From positions 27,085,356 to 27,149,355 of the forward strand of contig OX463815.1 of the NCBI GenBank assembly GCA_949825045.1: a stretch of DNA of 64,000 bases. Direction: 5' to 3'. Source of the DNA: Argyresthia goedartella (taxonomy: Eukaryota; Arthropoda; Insecta; Lepidoptera; Argyresthiidae). Position 1 is the first letter of the stretch. Each line of letters opens with the position of its first letter. The position numbers were made by a program, and so were the translations under genes. The notes under the pieces are model-generated. The model saw only the letters and a program-made list of their open reading frames with translations, did not search any database and was not told where the DNA came from. Shown piece after piece: positions 1 through 12,004 of the stretch.

Positions 1-1
1 C

Positions 2-345
2 TTAAGAGAGCTTTTTAAAGAAATTGACATACTAACTGTAGCTAGTCAATTTATTTTCGAAAATATAATGTATGTACGCAAGAACTTTACAACATTTTCC
101 AAACTTAGCGATAGCTGTAATATTAACCTAAGAAATAATCACAGACTACTTGCGCACCGGTTTAGATTCGCGAAGGTTAGCAATTCTTTTAAGGGTCAAT
201 GCATTCTCTACTACAACAAGATACCTCTGGAGATCTTGAAATTGCAATTTGAGCAATTTAAAAACTATGTTAAAGCGACTTTGTCGAAAAAGGGATAGCA
301 CAATGTTCAAGATTACTTACATGACGGGACTGTATGAGGTTAATC
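2..345 (+). pseudogene. 3' end of a CR1/Jockey-type LINE ORF2 (C-terminal tail)
   Basis: Reading from base 2 gives a LINE ORF2 tail with the pattern ENIMYVRKN ... SFKGQCILYYNK ... FKNYVKATLSKKG. This matches the tail of the minus-strand LINE at 38.4-38.7 kb (ENIMYVHKN ... SFKGNCVRFYNK). A stop follows KKG at 296-298, but the reading continues HNVQDYLHDGTV before a second stop, so the copy is decayed. The catalytic RT region lies to the left of the window. No host function is implied. Confidence 0.7.
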
Positions 346-1972
346 TGGCTCAACACCTTGCTATGAATAATTTTGTAATTATTTATTCCTGCTTATTAGA
401 TATTATAATATTTGTATTACTTAAGCACAGCAATTTTTAAAAGAGATCTGAAAATCAATCTATGGTAGTTTCTACGCCCTTCTTCTCCCACAGTGGTCCA
501 ATGTAGAGAAATGGCAAAAAATGACGATTGCTAAGTATATGTAAATCTCTACAGTAATAAAGACATTTGGAATTTGGAGATGTCAATTGGAACGTAAACA
601 AATATTGGTATTATAGTTTTTCAGTTTTGTAATCGGAAACAACCAGCCTCAATAACAACCGTTCCAAAACTATGAGCAAGTGACGTAACGAGGGGTGTTA
701 TTTTAAAAATATTCAAAAAATAATAAGACAGCCATTACATTATTTTCATAATATAGCCTAAAATTACACGAAATTAAATAAAAAGTACTATGTATATTTT
801 TTTAGCATGGCACATTCCCATCAGATTTGATTTTAAAGCAAAACATACTTCATACACTTTTACATTTTAAGGAAATAACTTTCATAGTGTAAATTATTTT
901 TTGAAAACCGCTTAGCCATATATTTGAAATATATTTGAGTAATTATATGCGAATTTCATGACTTTATAACAATTCCATAATTAGAAAAATGGGTTTAGCT
1001 TTAAAGCAACAGGAAAAAAGGAAACTTTGTAATAATTTTCTAATGAGGAAATGTTATCCCTTTGCATTTTGAACCTACATAAACCCTCGCAAACACGATG
1101 CAGTATCCCTGATATATTTTTTTTAATTTTGAACTTGTTTAAGTAACCTGAAATTTGTGCTACGACAAGCAATTGTGGGAATTCCCTCTTAATGTTACGC
1201 CCCCCTAGCTACGCCCCTGGGAGTCACGACTGAGTGCGACAGTTCACGTTTACAGTGCTATGGTATTTGGCAGTTTGCATTGCAATACTGTTTGTTTGCT
1301 TGTGAGACCGTGGATTATGTTATGACGCGACCGTTGGGTAATGAAATGATAGTGCGACAGTCTACCTAAGTTTATAGATCAATTGTTTTAGATAGCTGCA
1401 TTACATTGAAACTGTAAAAGTACTTGATTTGGTCTGCTAATTTTTCTTCGTTCATATCATTAGGGGAAGAGCCTCGCTACTTATCCCAAAACACAGGGGA
1501 AACCCTACCTTGGGGAGTATCGACTCTGATGTTATTTTTGCTTATTACCAACACAACACCTATTCTCATAAACATATGATGTATCTATCTTTAGTTAAGT
1601 TTATATAACATGAAACTGTACCTTTCTTATTTTTTATTCTTTTGTAATTTCTGTAATTTTTGTGGAATGTTTATTATTGAATAAATCAATATATAATTTT
1701 ATTGCTAGGTCATAAATGTTCGGTACAAATGAGATAGTCTATGTGCGCAATACACTCATTGCAACGAAATAGTGTAGTGTGCCTTATTCTTACACCGGTG
1801 AGTACACAAGAGTATTTTATTGATTTACAATTATTCTCTCAAGAGCACATTCCAGAATCTTAGGAGTTATTCTCATTAAATTTTGTAGTCATTCGGCTGA
1901 CAGTTTCGCACAAATTATTTCACTTCCAATGACAATTCCAATGACATTCGGTGCATACTATCAGCCTTCTGT
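346..1972. other. AT-rich intergenic stretch, no gene seen
   Basis: Only short chance reading frames occur here. I see no coding pattern, splice-linked exons or RNA gene, and no clear element boundary. Confidence 0.5.
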
Positions 1973-2322
1973 TTTAGGGTTCCGTACCTTAAAGGGGAAA
2001 AAAGGAACCCTTATAGGATCACTTCGTTGTCCGTCTGTCCGTCTGTCAGTGTGTCAAGACCTTTTTATCGGGAACGGGTGGAGGGTTCAAGTTGAAATTG
2101 ATATCAATTACTCAGGTTGGTAGTCCTTTAAAGCTGTGAAAAAATCAAGCTTCTAGGTTAACGCAATTAACGATACGACCGTATATGCTGAAAACAAGTT
2201 GGATTTTCTTAGTAGTATTATAACCAAAACTTATAGGGTACTTCCCGTTGACCTAGAATCATGAAATATAGCACAGAGCAAGCTTTTATAGCACAAGTAA
2301 AGGGAAAAATAAAAAAACTGTA
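1973..2322 (+). mobile_element. Dispersed lepidopteran repeat beginning AGGGTTCCGTACC
   Basis: It starts TTAGGGTTCCGTACC, followed by GGAACCCTTATAGGATCAC, a (GTCT)-rich stretch and a run ending near ACTTCCCGTTGACC. Related pieces recur in the window at 16.35-16.93, 17.36-17.94, 21.17-21.24, 27.75-28.30, 28.71-29.34, 34.0-34.15, 57.99-58.06 and 63.6-63.7 kb. No coding capacity is visible, so it is probably a non-autonomous element. Its class is not decided by the sequence. Confidence 0.6.
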
Positions 2323-2854
2323 AATATCTGTCTGTCTGTTTGTTATTTTTGACTAACTGTCTTTAGCACTGGTCTGCATACTCGTTTCTTGATGCAGGCA
2401 ATGCAACTTTTTCGGTCACGTGATTAAGGCTTACCTATCATTCAGCCTACTATTCAAACATGAGTACAACTTTGCGAATCTTTTGGCTTGCGGTATGGAA
2501 CTAATGCTTTTCGACTGTTTCGGTGCATTAAGTTGCACAGAACTGGCACCCCCATGTAAACGTTACTAACGCGCCAAAATATCGTTGAAAGACGTATACT
2601 ATAGACGTACTAATACTTACCTATCTTCTCTGCCTAGAGTCTGAAAAAAATCTTATGCTTGGTAACACCATGTATCATGCTAGTCTATGTTACCGGCAAG
2701 GTAAAAAAATACACGCTTGGTACCCATACATTTCACCGTCTATGAGTCGTCTATCTTAATCTATGGTCTGTGAACACATCCTTATCTACAAGTATGTACG
2801 GAACCTTTGGTGGGCGATTCCAACTCACAATTGTCCGTTTATTATTTTTTATGT

Positions 2855-3008
2855 AGCCTCTACGGTGTCCCACTGATGGGCAAAGGCCTCACCATTTTGA
2901 GCCCACACATCCCTATCCGAAGCTGTACTGCCCCACCGTGGTTGTAACTTGTCCAGGTCGTCTCTTTCTCCTTCTGCGCCTTCCCCTACGCTGGTGTCCG
3001 TCTGTAGC
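2855..3008 (-). pseudogene. RTE-type LINE 3' coding remnant
   Basis: The minus strand reads RRRRRRDDLDKLQ ... DRDVWAQNGEAFAHQW followed by a stop. This is the basic-rich, W/AF.QQW-ending C-terminus typical of RTE-clade ORF2 proteins. Related tails occur at 9.33-9.62 kb (plus) and 57.89-57.96 kb (minus). It is a fragment without RT motifs. Confidence 0.55.
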
Positions 3009-3176
3009 CACCCATTCAGTGATTAGCCTAGTAAGAACAAAGCCTAGCCTACCTAGTAATACTGTGTGGTGACTGTGGCTTGTAGTAAAAGAGCAAGAAG
3101 TCCGTATAAATAGTATTTATATTTTGTATTAATGTATCAACAGGAGTTTCAACAAGGAGGTTGTTAATACTATGCG

Positions 3177-5600
3177 TCAATAGTGGTGGTACTCAGGAGC
3201 GGGGTGCAGAGATGGCGCTGTGTTGTGGACGACCGCGTTGAAACTGAAATATGAAATAATACGATTGTTAACTTTATGTGTAATTAAAAATTAAATAAAT
3301 GTAGGCCATTAACATCTTAAGGGTAAAAGCCTTTATCGATACGAGTAAGATTGAGCCATATTCCACCACGCTGACTCAGTGCTGTACCAGTTTATGTAAT
3401 GTATAAATTATGAATATTACAGGATTGCGGCTATGGACTCGTGCCCTGTCATGCAAAATGGGGGATTGAATAACTGGCTAAATGAGGGAGCAACCTATGA
3501 CTCTGTCACTCATGTAGTTGAAATCGTGACGCCTTTTTTTTTTGTTAAGTTGAAGGCAGGAGGGGAGATCAGCTCAGGAAGAAGGAAAGACCGTTTTTCG
3601 GGTATCGCTGATATAAATGTAGCCCATTATTATCCCCGCCGAGGGGCCCGGGCCTTCACCCGGATACGAGTAAGATTGAGCCATACTGCAGCACGCTGGC
3701 TCAGTGTGGGTTGATGGAGGGTGTCGAGCTAGTGACCAACCTGACTGTCAGAAGTTATCAAGCTTACCTGCCCTGCCCTTTTAGCACCCGAGGAGCGATA
3801 GTAGACGGAAACTTATGGCTTAACGAGTCACCCGAAATATGGAAGCATCCGATACAAATGCCCCATGGAAACGAACACCCATCCAGTACCCGTCTCGATC
3901 AGATGTTCCTACCCTTACGATCGTTACCGATCTGTGAACCATCACTGATATGGCTGCAAAAATAATAAGTACGAGCTGACTGAATAGGGTGCCTGACCCC
4001 GATAGAGAACACACATAATAATGCTTAAATGCGTGATAGGTAAAACTATTATTTTGTAAATCAGGTTTGCGATTTAATTGAAGTGTACGAATGTACCTTC
4101 TTTTCAATTTATTATTTGTGTTGTCCTTGTTTAGACCACAATTTTGACAAAGGTAAGGCCGTATTGTTAAGAATTGTGCATTGTCTGTAAGACACAAATT
4201 ATTATTTCTTTACCTATTGAAGTAATGATAAACAAGGTATTGTTAAAAGATAAACATTTAAAACCTTTGTAATTAGAATAGTGTTTCCGTATCTAGAGTT
4301 TCTTATATGACTGTGTGGTTTACAGCCAATAGAAAACTGTAATATTGAAACCAAATCCGCCTTGGTTACTTGGACTTTTACTTAATCTTACCATGCTGGA
4401 CTTGTAGTTCTAGTAGCAGTACTCTCCATGTTTTTTTGATTTAGCGTCATAAACTTAGGTGCGACCTACGACTTAGAGTATCGGTATTCTCAGGGTCGTA
4501 GTAACACCGGGGTGTGGGGAAATTGAGCCAGTGGAGGACTACCTCTTTCACGGATGTAAAAGTACAAAGAAGCTCACCCATTATGGTCGTCAGCGGTGTA
4601 CTCAACCTTGCGGATGGAGCCGTCAGGCTGCACCAGCGAGTAGTATCCGTGCACGACGTCTCCGTCGCGGCTCTCTGCCTGGGACTTGTGGTCCCCAGTG
4701 TGGGGGTCGGATACCGAGTACTCGAAGGAATACTTAGGGTGGGTCTGTAATACAAATCGAGGATTTTTAGATAGTTTGCAGTCATGGCTAATAGTTCTGG
4801 CTGCCGTATATAGACACCGGAAATTATGTATCGAGATTTATTTATGTTGCAGTCAGTCATTAATTCAGCATAATCATATGCGCCGGTTATTATGAATAAT
4901 CACCAACGTGCCATAATACAGTTTGACTTATGTAAAGAGTGTCTTCCAACAGTGGTACTTACATGCTCATCATGTCCGTCATAATGTCCATCATCATGTC
5001 CATCGTAATGTCCGTCATCATGCCCATCGTAGCTCACCAACGGGGCGGCATACGCCAGGGGGGCAGCATAAGCCAAGGGAGCGGCATACGCTAGAGGGGC
5101 GGCATACTGTGGCTCTGCGTAGGCCACAGGGGCATATAACGCCGGGGCGTATCCCTCATCGTGGCTTACGATGTGTTGGGAGGAGACGGCGCCGTAGCCG
5201 GGGTAGATGCCGGCGTGGGCGGCGGCCGCGAAGGCGCATACGGTGAAGACCTGGGAACAGAGAAAACGTATTTTAAAATAAAGGATTGTACCATAGTAAG
5301 ACCAGAAAATGTACAGCATTACTGCGAGTGATATCAGATATCATTTAGTCTACAATCTATTTAACTTTTATTTAGTTGGGGTAGGTTTAAACCCACCATA
5401 ACATTGATGTTATGTAGTCGTCTCTGTGATCAGATAAGAAGTTGGTGATGATAATGTCAAACTTAGCTAGATGTTTGATATTAGGCGCAAACCGAAACGG
5501 AAGATGTTTGAAAAATATAAAGTAAAAGCAATGGCTCCTGAAACTTTCACAATATCATTTAATTTAGTTAGTTTATTAGCAAACTTACTTTGATGAACAT
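3177..5600 (-). CDS. RR-2 cuticle protein, gene 1 (four exons)
   Basis: This is a structural chitin-binding protein of the insect exoskeleton, secreted by epidermis. The coding exons on the minus strand are 5600-5589, 5250-4963, 4744-4578 and 3243-3177, giving 177 aa. Every junction is GT/AG and in phase. Exon 1 encodes only MFIK; exon 2 continues the signal peptide ([13 protein letters not shown]) and then carries repeats of AYAAPL and YDGHDDGH. Exon 3 holds the Rebers-Riddiford type 2 core: [33 protein letters not shown] and YTADDHNG. Exon 4 adds [21 protein letters not shown] and a TGA. It is the most divergent of the four cluster members and has no AHYAAP run. RR-2 proteins are generally linked to hard cuticle; stage and tissue cannot be read from sequence. 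The start is fixed by the short first exon, which all four genes share, with a TATA box about 60 nt upstream. Confidence 0.9.
3301..3392 (-). repeat. SINE 3' module fragment (GGGTAAAGGC family)
   Basis: This is a decayed copy of the tail shared by the complete tRNA-derived SINEs at 24.43 and 33.49 kb (TTTATCGATACGAGTAAGAT ... CCACCACGCTGACTCAGTGC). It lies in the last intron of cuticle gene 1. Confidence 0.6.
3612..3722 (-). repeat. SINE 3' module fragment
   Basis: This is the same module as at 3301-3392 and better preserved (CCGAGGGGCCCGGGCCTTC ... GGCTCAGTGTGGGTTGATGG). It also lies inside the last intron of cuticle gene 1. The rest of that intron (3723-4577) shows no gene. Confidence 0.65.
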
Positions 5601-5661
5601 TATGGTAGTTCTAAGTTCACAGCTGATCACTGATTGATGTCATTCGATCTTTGACCGTGGT

Positions 5662-5668
5662 TTTTATA
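5662..5668 (-). promoter_or_regulatory. TATA box of cuticle gene 1
   Basis: The minus strand reads TATAAAA. About 30 nt downstream is ATCAGT (5629-5634), which fits an arthropod initiator. The ATG follows at 5600. Confidence 0.6.
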
Positions 5669-7969
5669 AGACGCAGTATCCACAAAGAACTAGTGGGGCA
5701 CATTAATCAGTTTGCTGGACCACAGCATGACAATGAGAATAACAAAAGTGTTAGATAAAAACAAGATTATTGAAACATAAATGTGTCATGGTGTCGATTT
5801 CCGAGGGGAGACAGTTGACCGTGACCGACGCAGTCCGAGGTGCGTTGTTCGGTCGTGTGCATAGCTGTAAAAGCATTTCATTCTTTAGTTTACATTACAT
5901 TGTGACGGTTCGATCACACTGCCTAATATGGTTGATAAGGAATCTCACGTAATGATTATTAGAGAGGCAAGTAGGTAGTAAATAACAACAGCAATTACTT
6001 ACTTTGTGAAGTTAACCCTCAAAAATACTGTCTTATTTTGTCTCTTACATAGTATCGTATCATTTTTAAGCACTGGGTTTATCATCATTCAATGTGGAAA
6101 AGTACTGTATCGGCTGTTTTGTATAAAGTTTTATTTGCATAATTAATTAATAACTGAACCGACTCTGGTGTAGAAATATATGAAGTGAAGAGTTTTGAGC
6201 AAGGATAAATACGTATAAAAACATATTATCTGCGGATTTCATTTTGTAGCTTATAGTTTAAGTAAACAACAGGTTTACATTCCGAAGAAATAAACACCAA
6301 TAATAAGTAAGTGATTGAAATAATTACACACCGTCCATAAAATAATTAAGCAAGCTTAAAATACGCATTACATTAAAAATCTCAATGTAACTTTTTAGTA
6401 GCAAAAGTAAATAGTTAATTTATTTTCGAAATTCAGTTCAAGTTCTTCAACTTAAGAATACGGCTTTTTTATGTTAAGTAATATTAAGACTTACTTACTT
6501 ACTACAGTAACATAGGTAATATATTGAATGTTGAGTGTTATTATGCTCTTTATAGATAAAGTCTTATTGAATTAGTAATAAGTATGGTACATAACACATT
6601 TCATGTACAATTGGCCAAGACAAATGTGTATGTTTTAGTTTCCCTCATAAAAAGTATAATCAGATAGTATGAAGTCCAAAGCTCCTAACTCTTAAAGGCC
6701 AAAATCTAGAAGCCTTATAAATGGGTCAAAAGTGTGGATTTCCTGTTTCCTAGTGTTTGAGTTTGTGCAACGGAAATTTCTTAAACCGTAGAAGAAATCT
6801 TTGAAATTAAAACTGTATGTTAATAACTCGTTTTTCATTTTATTTCTTCATTTTTTGCACTGAAAAGTTCTATTTTTCTATAAGTAATCATGACTACAAT
6901 ACAAAACTAAACATATATGGATATGTGGATGAACAAAAATCACACATCCATTATTATTACAGCTAGGCGGAAGAGTAAACTTAGAATAAGGCCAATTAAG
7001 GATTTTACTACATATACATATTATATTAATTAAATGTTGGTTTAATAGTTAGAAATAGCTAAAAAGCATTTTTTTAAAGCTTTTATATGTTGTATAATAT
7101 AATTGATTTATTTATTTATAAATATCACAATTTAGCCCCATTACAGGTCAACCTATTTCGGGGCTAAACCAAACCATACTATAGAATAATTACACTAGCA
7201 CAATCCAGAGAATTACACAGTCCAGAGAATCTCACTCGCTGTGCAGCGCGGGAACGCTGCCAGTGTAATGGTCACCTTTGGGCCGGGAGATTCTTGGGTG
7301 GCGGTTTGTTTGTGTAATTGTTTATGTCAGTTGTTTTTTCACGTGCTATATTTTTATACGACGAAACTGTTTTTGTGAATTATATAATTTCTAATATACG
7401 CTATTAATTAAATTAAAAATAAATAGTAAAAAAAAACATATCTAGTGCAATAAATTCTGATTCAGATTCTGAATAAAAATCGGTCAATTACATAGTAGCA
7501 ATAAAATAATGTTCTAATTGCATATCACTACATCTGAACTTTATATAGGTAGGTATAGTAAGTTATATAAACCATATGAGAAATAATGCGGCGGGCTAGC
7601 CAATAACGAGTTGGATTATAACAACTAATTCATATGAGTGGATAGATCATTCCCCACGCTCACATATCGCCAAAAATTATTGCCTTACATTTTTCTATCA
7701 TCAGCAAACATATCGCACTGGGTTGATCAATAGGAAACCTTAACAAATCACCTCTCATCGTAGGAGCCATCACGATTTTAAACCTTATATCATGGTAATA
7801 AAATTCAAAACCTATAACGGAAATAATATTTCTTGAAATATCATGGTAGTTTGAAAAGTAAGAAACTAATCTAGGGCCAGAGTATTTGTAAACACGAATT
7901 AAACGAGCTTCAACTTGATGGGGATGCGTCGTTTTATTACAGAGCTGCCATGGCACCTTCCGGCTTCAT
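5669..7969. other. Intergenic, AT-rich, no gene seen
   Basis: No plausible exon, RNA gene or complete element is recognised. Bases 7770-7830 share a short motif (CATGGTAATAAAATT) with 62.46 kb, which suggests repeat debris. Confidence 0.45.
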
Positions 7970-8063
7970 TTCGAATGACAATGCCATATTTTTATGACAT
8001 GGAGCTGATTTGATAATTATCAAATCAGCTCCATGTCATAAAAATATGGCATTGTCATTCGAA
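7970..8063. repeat. Perfect 94-bp palindrome without spacer
   Basis: The 47-base arms are exact reverse complements, running from TTCGAATGACAATGCC inward to the centre GATAA/TTATC. Repeat-like sequence (AAAATTTCAGCTCAATCGG) continues only on the right side, so the left arm looks like an inverted copy of the right. Confidence 0.95.
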
Positions 8064-8330
8064 TTTCCTAAGCATGCAAAATTTCAGCTCAATCGGAAAT
8101 GAGGAAGTAGGTCAATTTAACTTGGAAGATTTGATTAAAGACGGACGGACGGAGTCCGGGGCAAGAAACTAAATAAAAATTCTAATATATATGTCATCGA
8201 AGGTAGTCCAAAAAGTTAGTTGACAAACTAACGTTTTTTTCTCGTTAGTTGGTTGACTGACGACAGATAGTAAACTGTAGCGTACTGCTTACTTTATGAC
8301 GCGTTAGTTGATAAACTAACGGTTAAATAG

Positions 8331-8605
8331 TAAACTGGTTTAAACTTGAATTGCAAAAAAAATACCAGGGCAAACACTGCTAGGTGACCAGAGGGGGCGA
8401 GCGCGGCGAAGCCCCCGAATAGTCTTCGTGTTAGGTTGACATGTAAGAACAAAATAAACCCTGTGTCGTGGGAACTAGAAACAGCGACGTCACACGCATA
8501 TAAACATCCAAGACCTCGGGGTTTTTTTTTACTCCCAGCCGGGGATCGAACCCGAAACCTCTTGCATGGTAGGCAGAGCCACAACTTGGCCAGAGTGGGT
8601 TATTG
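8331..8605 (-). mobile_element. MITE-like remnant plus tRNA-derived SINE (family b)
   Basis: On the minus strand, 8605-8441 reads GTTGTGGCTCTGCCTACCATG, then a B box (GGTTCGATCCCC), then GACGTCGCTGTTTC. The same order occurs at 31,401-31,560, and its head alone at 20,290-20,345. The A/B-box layout marks a tRNA-derived SINE. Next to it, 8331-8440 carries GGGGGCTTCGCCGCGCTCG and CAACCTAACACGAAG, which resemble the interior of the MITE at 10.79 kb. Confidence 0.6.
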
Positions 8606-8739
8606 TAGCTTAATTTCAGTTGTGTTAGAGCACAACATGATATACAACGGCGTATTTCAAGACACGCCGCCATATCTTAATATGACGCGGCACATCATGA
8701 CGTGCCCAGTTCTACCATCGTCCGCCGACATATAGATAT

Positions 8740-9329
8740 GGGAAGGGATGAATAACCTTGAGCAGATTCCAGTGCAAACCTGTTTTGTGTTGTGTACGTG
8801 TTATTTTTTTTATGAACGTCATCGTCTAACAGTAAAAACGAGGGTGTGTTTTGATAAACCTTATTGATTAACTGTGTAGAATAAATAATTTACATAGCCC
8901 TCCATATTCCTACCTATTTTGAGTTACTTTTTCACTTGTATCTTTTTCTATTTTTCTTTGCTTCAGAATAACATAAATAAGCATTGCTCGAATCCAGATC
9001 CAGTCATATTTATTTATACGTTAGTACTTATGGCCGTATGGCTAACCTACCAATAATAACAGAATGACAATACCATCAACATAGTTATTAGAGCGATAAA
9101 AATTACTATCAAAACCTTGCCGGTTGAATCTCAGTTCAATCGAGTATGACAGCTGTCCGTCTTGCGTATGTCTTTCTTGTGTCTATAGTGCTATATTGTG
9201 GTCACATGTAATTTGATTGTATACAATTGACTACTTGCCAAGGGTAGTCAACATACTACATTGATTAATTTCAAATATAACTGCTGAAAATATACAATTC
9301 TGATGATAACGACAAGCCTTTCTGTATAG
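8740..9329. other. Repeat debris, no gene
   Basis: Bases 9010-9180 match 32.62-32.72 kb plus 33.24-33.29 kb (TTGAATCTCAGTTCAATCGAG, GTATGACAGCTG). There another repeat has split the block, so this is the uninterrupted copy of an unidentified repeat. Confidence 0.5.
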
Positions 9330-9620
9330 TGCTTCCACCGCATTCCTTTGTCGTTGCAGACGGAAATGCTTGGTCACATTTATGCGTTGTAACAACAGAG
9401 TGGCTACCCAGAACCGCAAGGCGTCCAGTGGGCAGACCACCAGCCGGATGGACGGACAATATCATCGCCATAGCTGGCATGCAGTGGCTGCGGGAGGCAC
9501 CGGACCGGAGTAGATGGCGTTGTAAAGAGGAGGCCTATACCCAGCAGTGGGTAAATGTGAGCTGATTTGATATGTTGTAATGTTTGTCTGTATTTGTTGT
9601 TTTGTGTATTAATAAATAAA
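9330..9620 (+). pseudogene. RTE-type LINE 3' end
   Basis: The frame reads WLPRTARRPVGRPPAGWTD ... GMQWLREAPDRSRWRCKEEAYTQQW and a stop. This is the classic RTE-clade ORF2 C-terminus (RxxGRPxxRW, DRxxWRxxxEAYxQQW). A short AT-rich tail with AATAAATAAATTAAT follows. It is a truncated copy with no RT domain. Confidence 0.75.
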
Positions 9621-9713
9621 TTAATGTCTGACATGTATACATAGTTAGATTTGTCGTCTTCTTCCACAGTGTACAATGTAGAGAAAAAACAAAAAATTCG
9701 TTTTCTAAACATA

Positions 9714-10499
9714 CCTAGTCGGTCCATAAGTTCTGTCACAAATGTTTTGCCGCATAGTAAATAATACCAAGTTTTATTTTATTTCATACTATATGGTTTG
9801 ATAGCTCATTAAATAATGATAAATTAGAACGATTATTGGATTTAAATGCTTAAAGCCATATTACACAAATGCTAGTTTCTTCAGAGATTTTGCACTTTTT
9901 TACCCAATCAAAAATACGGACGTGATTCACTTTATCTTTTTTCCATGACTCTTAAAACCTTTCAAACTTACGAGAGATTTTAGTCAGAACCCTCCCTGAA
10001 CCCGTTACCTTCATTTTGAAGCATAAGATAACTAAGTCTGGGTAAAACTAATTTTCATATTCACATTTTACGTAGTGTACTTGTTGCCCACAAGATCATT
10101 TTTATACGTTTTTCTGAAAACGTAAAAAGTACGTAAAGTTCTCTTTGGGAGCAGTTGGAACTGAAAGCTAACAGAAAATCAAATGCTAGTTGTTAAGCAT
10201 GGTCTATAATCGAGGTTTCAGAATAAATAAAAAAAACCTTGTTGGTTATCTGGAACACTGTTTTTTTATTAAATTTGTGGTAAGTGGTATTTCTGTCAGG
10301 TGCGGCGTGTTTTGGGTTCGCGATTGTCTCAAGTTATAAGGTTTTTTGTCATATTGCGATAATCGTACAAAATGTATTGTATTGCAATTTGATTCGTATA
10401 AAATAAGCTTTTTAATCATGTATAATACGAATAAGAAAAAGTTTATTGCTGAGTTTTATCTATCAAAAACCTTGTGACAGAACTTAAGGACCGACTAGG
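9714..10499. mobile_element. Non-autonomous mariner-type element
   Basis: Terminal inverted repeats of about 28 bp begin CCTAGTCGGTCCATAAGTTC on the left. The right end reads as its near-exact complement (GAACTTAAGGACCGACTAGG). Both ends are flanked by TA (9712-9713, 10500-10501), the canonical Tc1/mariner target duplication. The interior, 786 bp overall, has no transposase frame. Confidence 0.75.
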
Positions 10500-10792
10500 T
10501 ATAATGCATGTTCCGAAACTCAACTTCATGCGTGCACCTGGAAAAAGGCCAGGTCATTGAGTGTAAGAAAAAAACATGACACTTGAAAATGAAAAACAAA
10601 AAAAATAAAACTTTTACTATAACATATTCTAACAAACGATTTGATGAGACCTCCTTTTAAGTATGTAAATATCTGTGCTAGAAGGCCTCGCTGTTTCATT
10701 ACTAGGTAGTAGCAATTAAGTTAGTTATATTTTTTTAAGTACTATAGATTGGTGATATGTAAAGGCTAGTATTTTTCAATTCAATTCATATT

Positions 10793-11017
10793 CAAAAATA
10801 CTGATTTACACAGCAAAAAAGGATCAACAAAACACTTTTTATGTTTTAAATATATTATGTGTACTCAAATTTATATTTTAAGAATTTTTTGTTGTTCTTG
10901 CATGTTCAACCTAACACGAAGGATAAAAGGGGCTTCGCTTCGCTGACCCCCTTTACCCTACACCTAAGCTAACGCATCATTTTGCCCTGATATTTGCTGT
11001 GCAAATCAGTATTTTTG
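10793..11017. mobile_element. Short MITE, about 225 bp
   Basis: The ends are inverted repeats (CAAAAATACTGATTTACACA and its complement with one change). The interior carries CAACCTAACACGAAGG and GGGGCTTCGCTTCGC, which are shared with 8.33-8.44 kb. There is no coding potential. Confidence 0.65.
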
Positions 11018-11095
11018 ACGTGTAGTTTAATATTTCCCATAAGTAAATGCATCATGCAAAGTTAATTATGCTAAATTAAAAATAGATAGATACCT

Positions 11096-11560
11096 AAATT
11101 ATCAATCACTCTACAATATTTAATAAACAGAGGAGTATAATATATTGTGAAGAAATTTGAAGTATATAGAGTTTGATTCGCTTTAAAGATATTTTTAAAG
11201 CGAAACAAACACTATATACTTTAAATTTCTTCAAAAATATCTTATACTTCAAAGAATACACTATAAATGTTAATGATTAATCATTATAGTGTATTCTTTG
11301 AATTATAATATATTTTAATTATACTTAATCTAATTTAATTCTATTGATAATTATGATTATTAAATTGCCATGCCGCCATTGGTAAAATTACATTAGCACA
11401 TTATATTATATTACTTAAGATCTGTAACAAATACTGTAATTTATCGCAATAAAATGAAAATAAGATATTTTTAAAGCGAAACAAATACTACTACTTCAAA
11501 TTTCTTCACAATATATTATACTCCTCTGTTTATTAAATATTATAGAGTGATTGATAATTT
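11096..11560. mobile_element. MITE with long terminal inverted repeats and nested hairpin
   Basis: The outer arms (AAATTATCAATCACTCTA ... GAAGAAATTTGAAGTA) recur inverted at the right end over roughly 75 bp. Inside is a second hairpin built on TTCAAAGAATACACTATA (about 11,249-11,302). It is AT-rich and non-coding. Confidence 0.75.
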
Positions 11561-11587
11561 ACACACACGCACGTTGTCATAATCTTA

Positions 11588-11695
11588 AGATTATGTTTGT
11601 GTGTGTGTGTTTGGGTGTGTGTGTGTGTGTTTGGGTGTGTGTGTGTGAGTTTGTTTGAGGGTGCGTGAGTCTGTATATGTGTTTGTGGTGTTCAT
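11588..11695 (+). repeat. (GT)n microsatellite with TTTGGG interruptions
   Basis: This is a run of GT repeats interrupted by TTTGGG and TTTGAGGG motifs. Confidence 0.9.
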
Positions 11696-11947
11696 ATTCT
11701 TTTCATATTCTTTATTGCACAAAAAATATAGATATACAGACAGTTACAAGAAATGTGATTAGCAAAGGCGAGCTTATCTCTATAGAGATATTTATTCCAG
11801 CATAGCTAGGCGAGACAGGAGTTTATGAAACAGGGCAGTCCTAGTGCATAATAAAACTGTATTCCTACGTACGAAAATTACTTTCAAATTTAAATAAAAT
11901 AGTATACCTAATAAATAAAATAAACGCCTCAACTATATAAAATACAA

Positions 11948-12003
11948 TAGGTTAGGTTAGGTTAGGTTAGGATAGGTTAGGTTAGGTTAGGTTAGGTTAG
12001 GTT
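11948..12003 (+). repeat. Interstitial telomere-type (TTAGG)n tract
   Basis: About eleven TTAGG units run in a row with one T-to-A change near the middle (AGGATAGG). TTAGG is the canonical insect telomere repeat. The tract directly abuts the 3' end of the minus-strand LINE at 12.0-13.85 kb, so it reads as (CCTAA)n downstream of that element. Confidence 0.9.
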
Positions 12004-12004
12004 A

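Noticed and set aside
4447..4860. Minus-strand frame of 137 codons over exon 3 of cuticle gene 1
   Set aside because: It is out of phase with the RR-2 domain, which reads correctly in another frame with proper splice sites.
11948..12003. CRISPR-like or functional telomere end
   Set aside because: The units are 5-bp TTAGG repeats without spacers, and unique sequence continues on both sides, so this is an interstitial tract.
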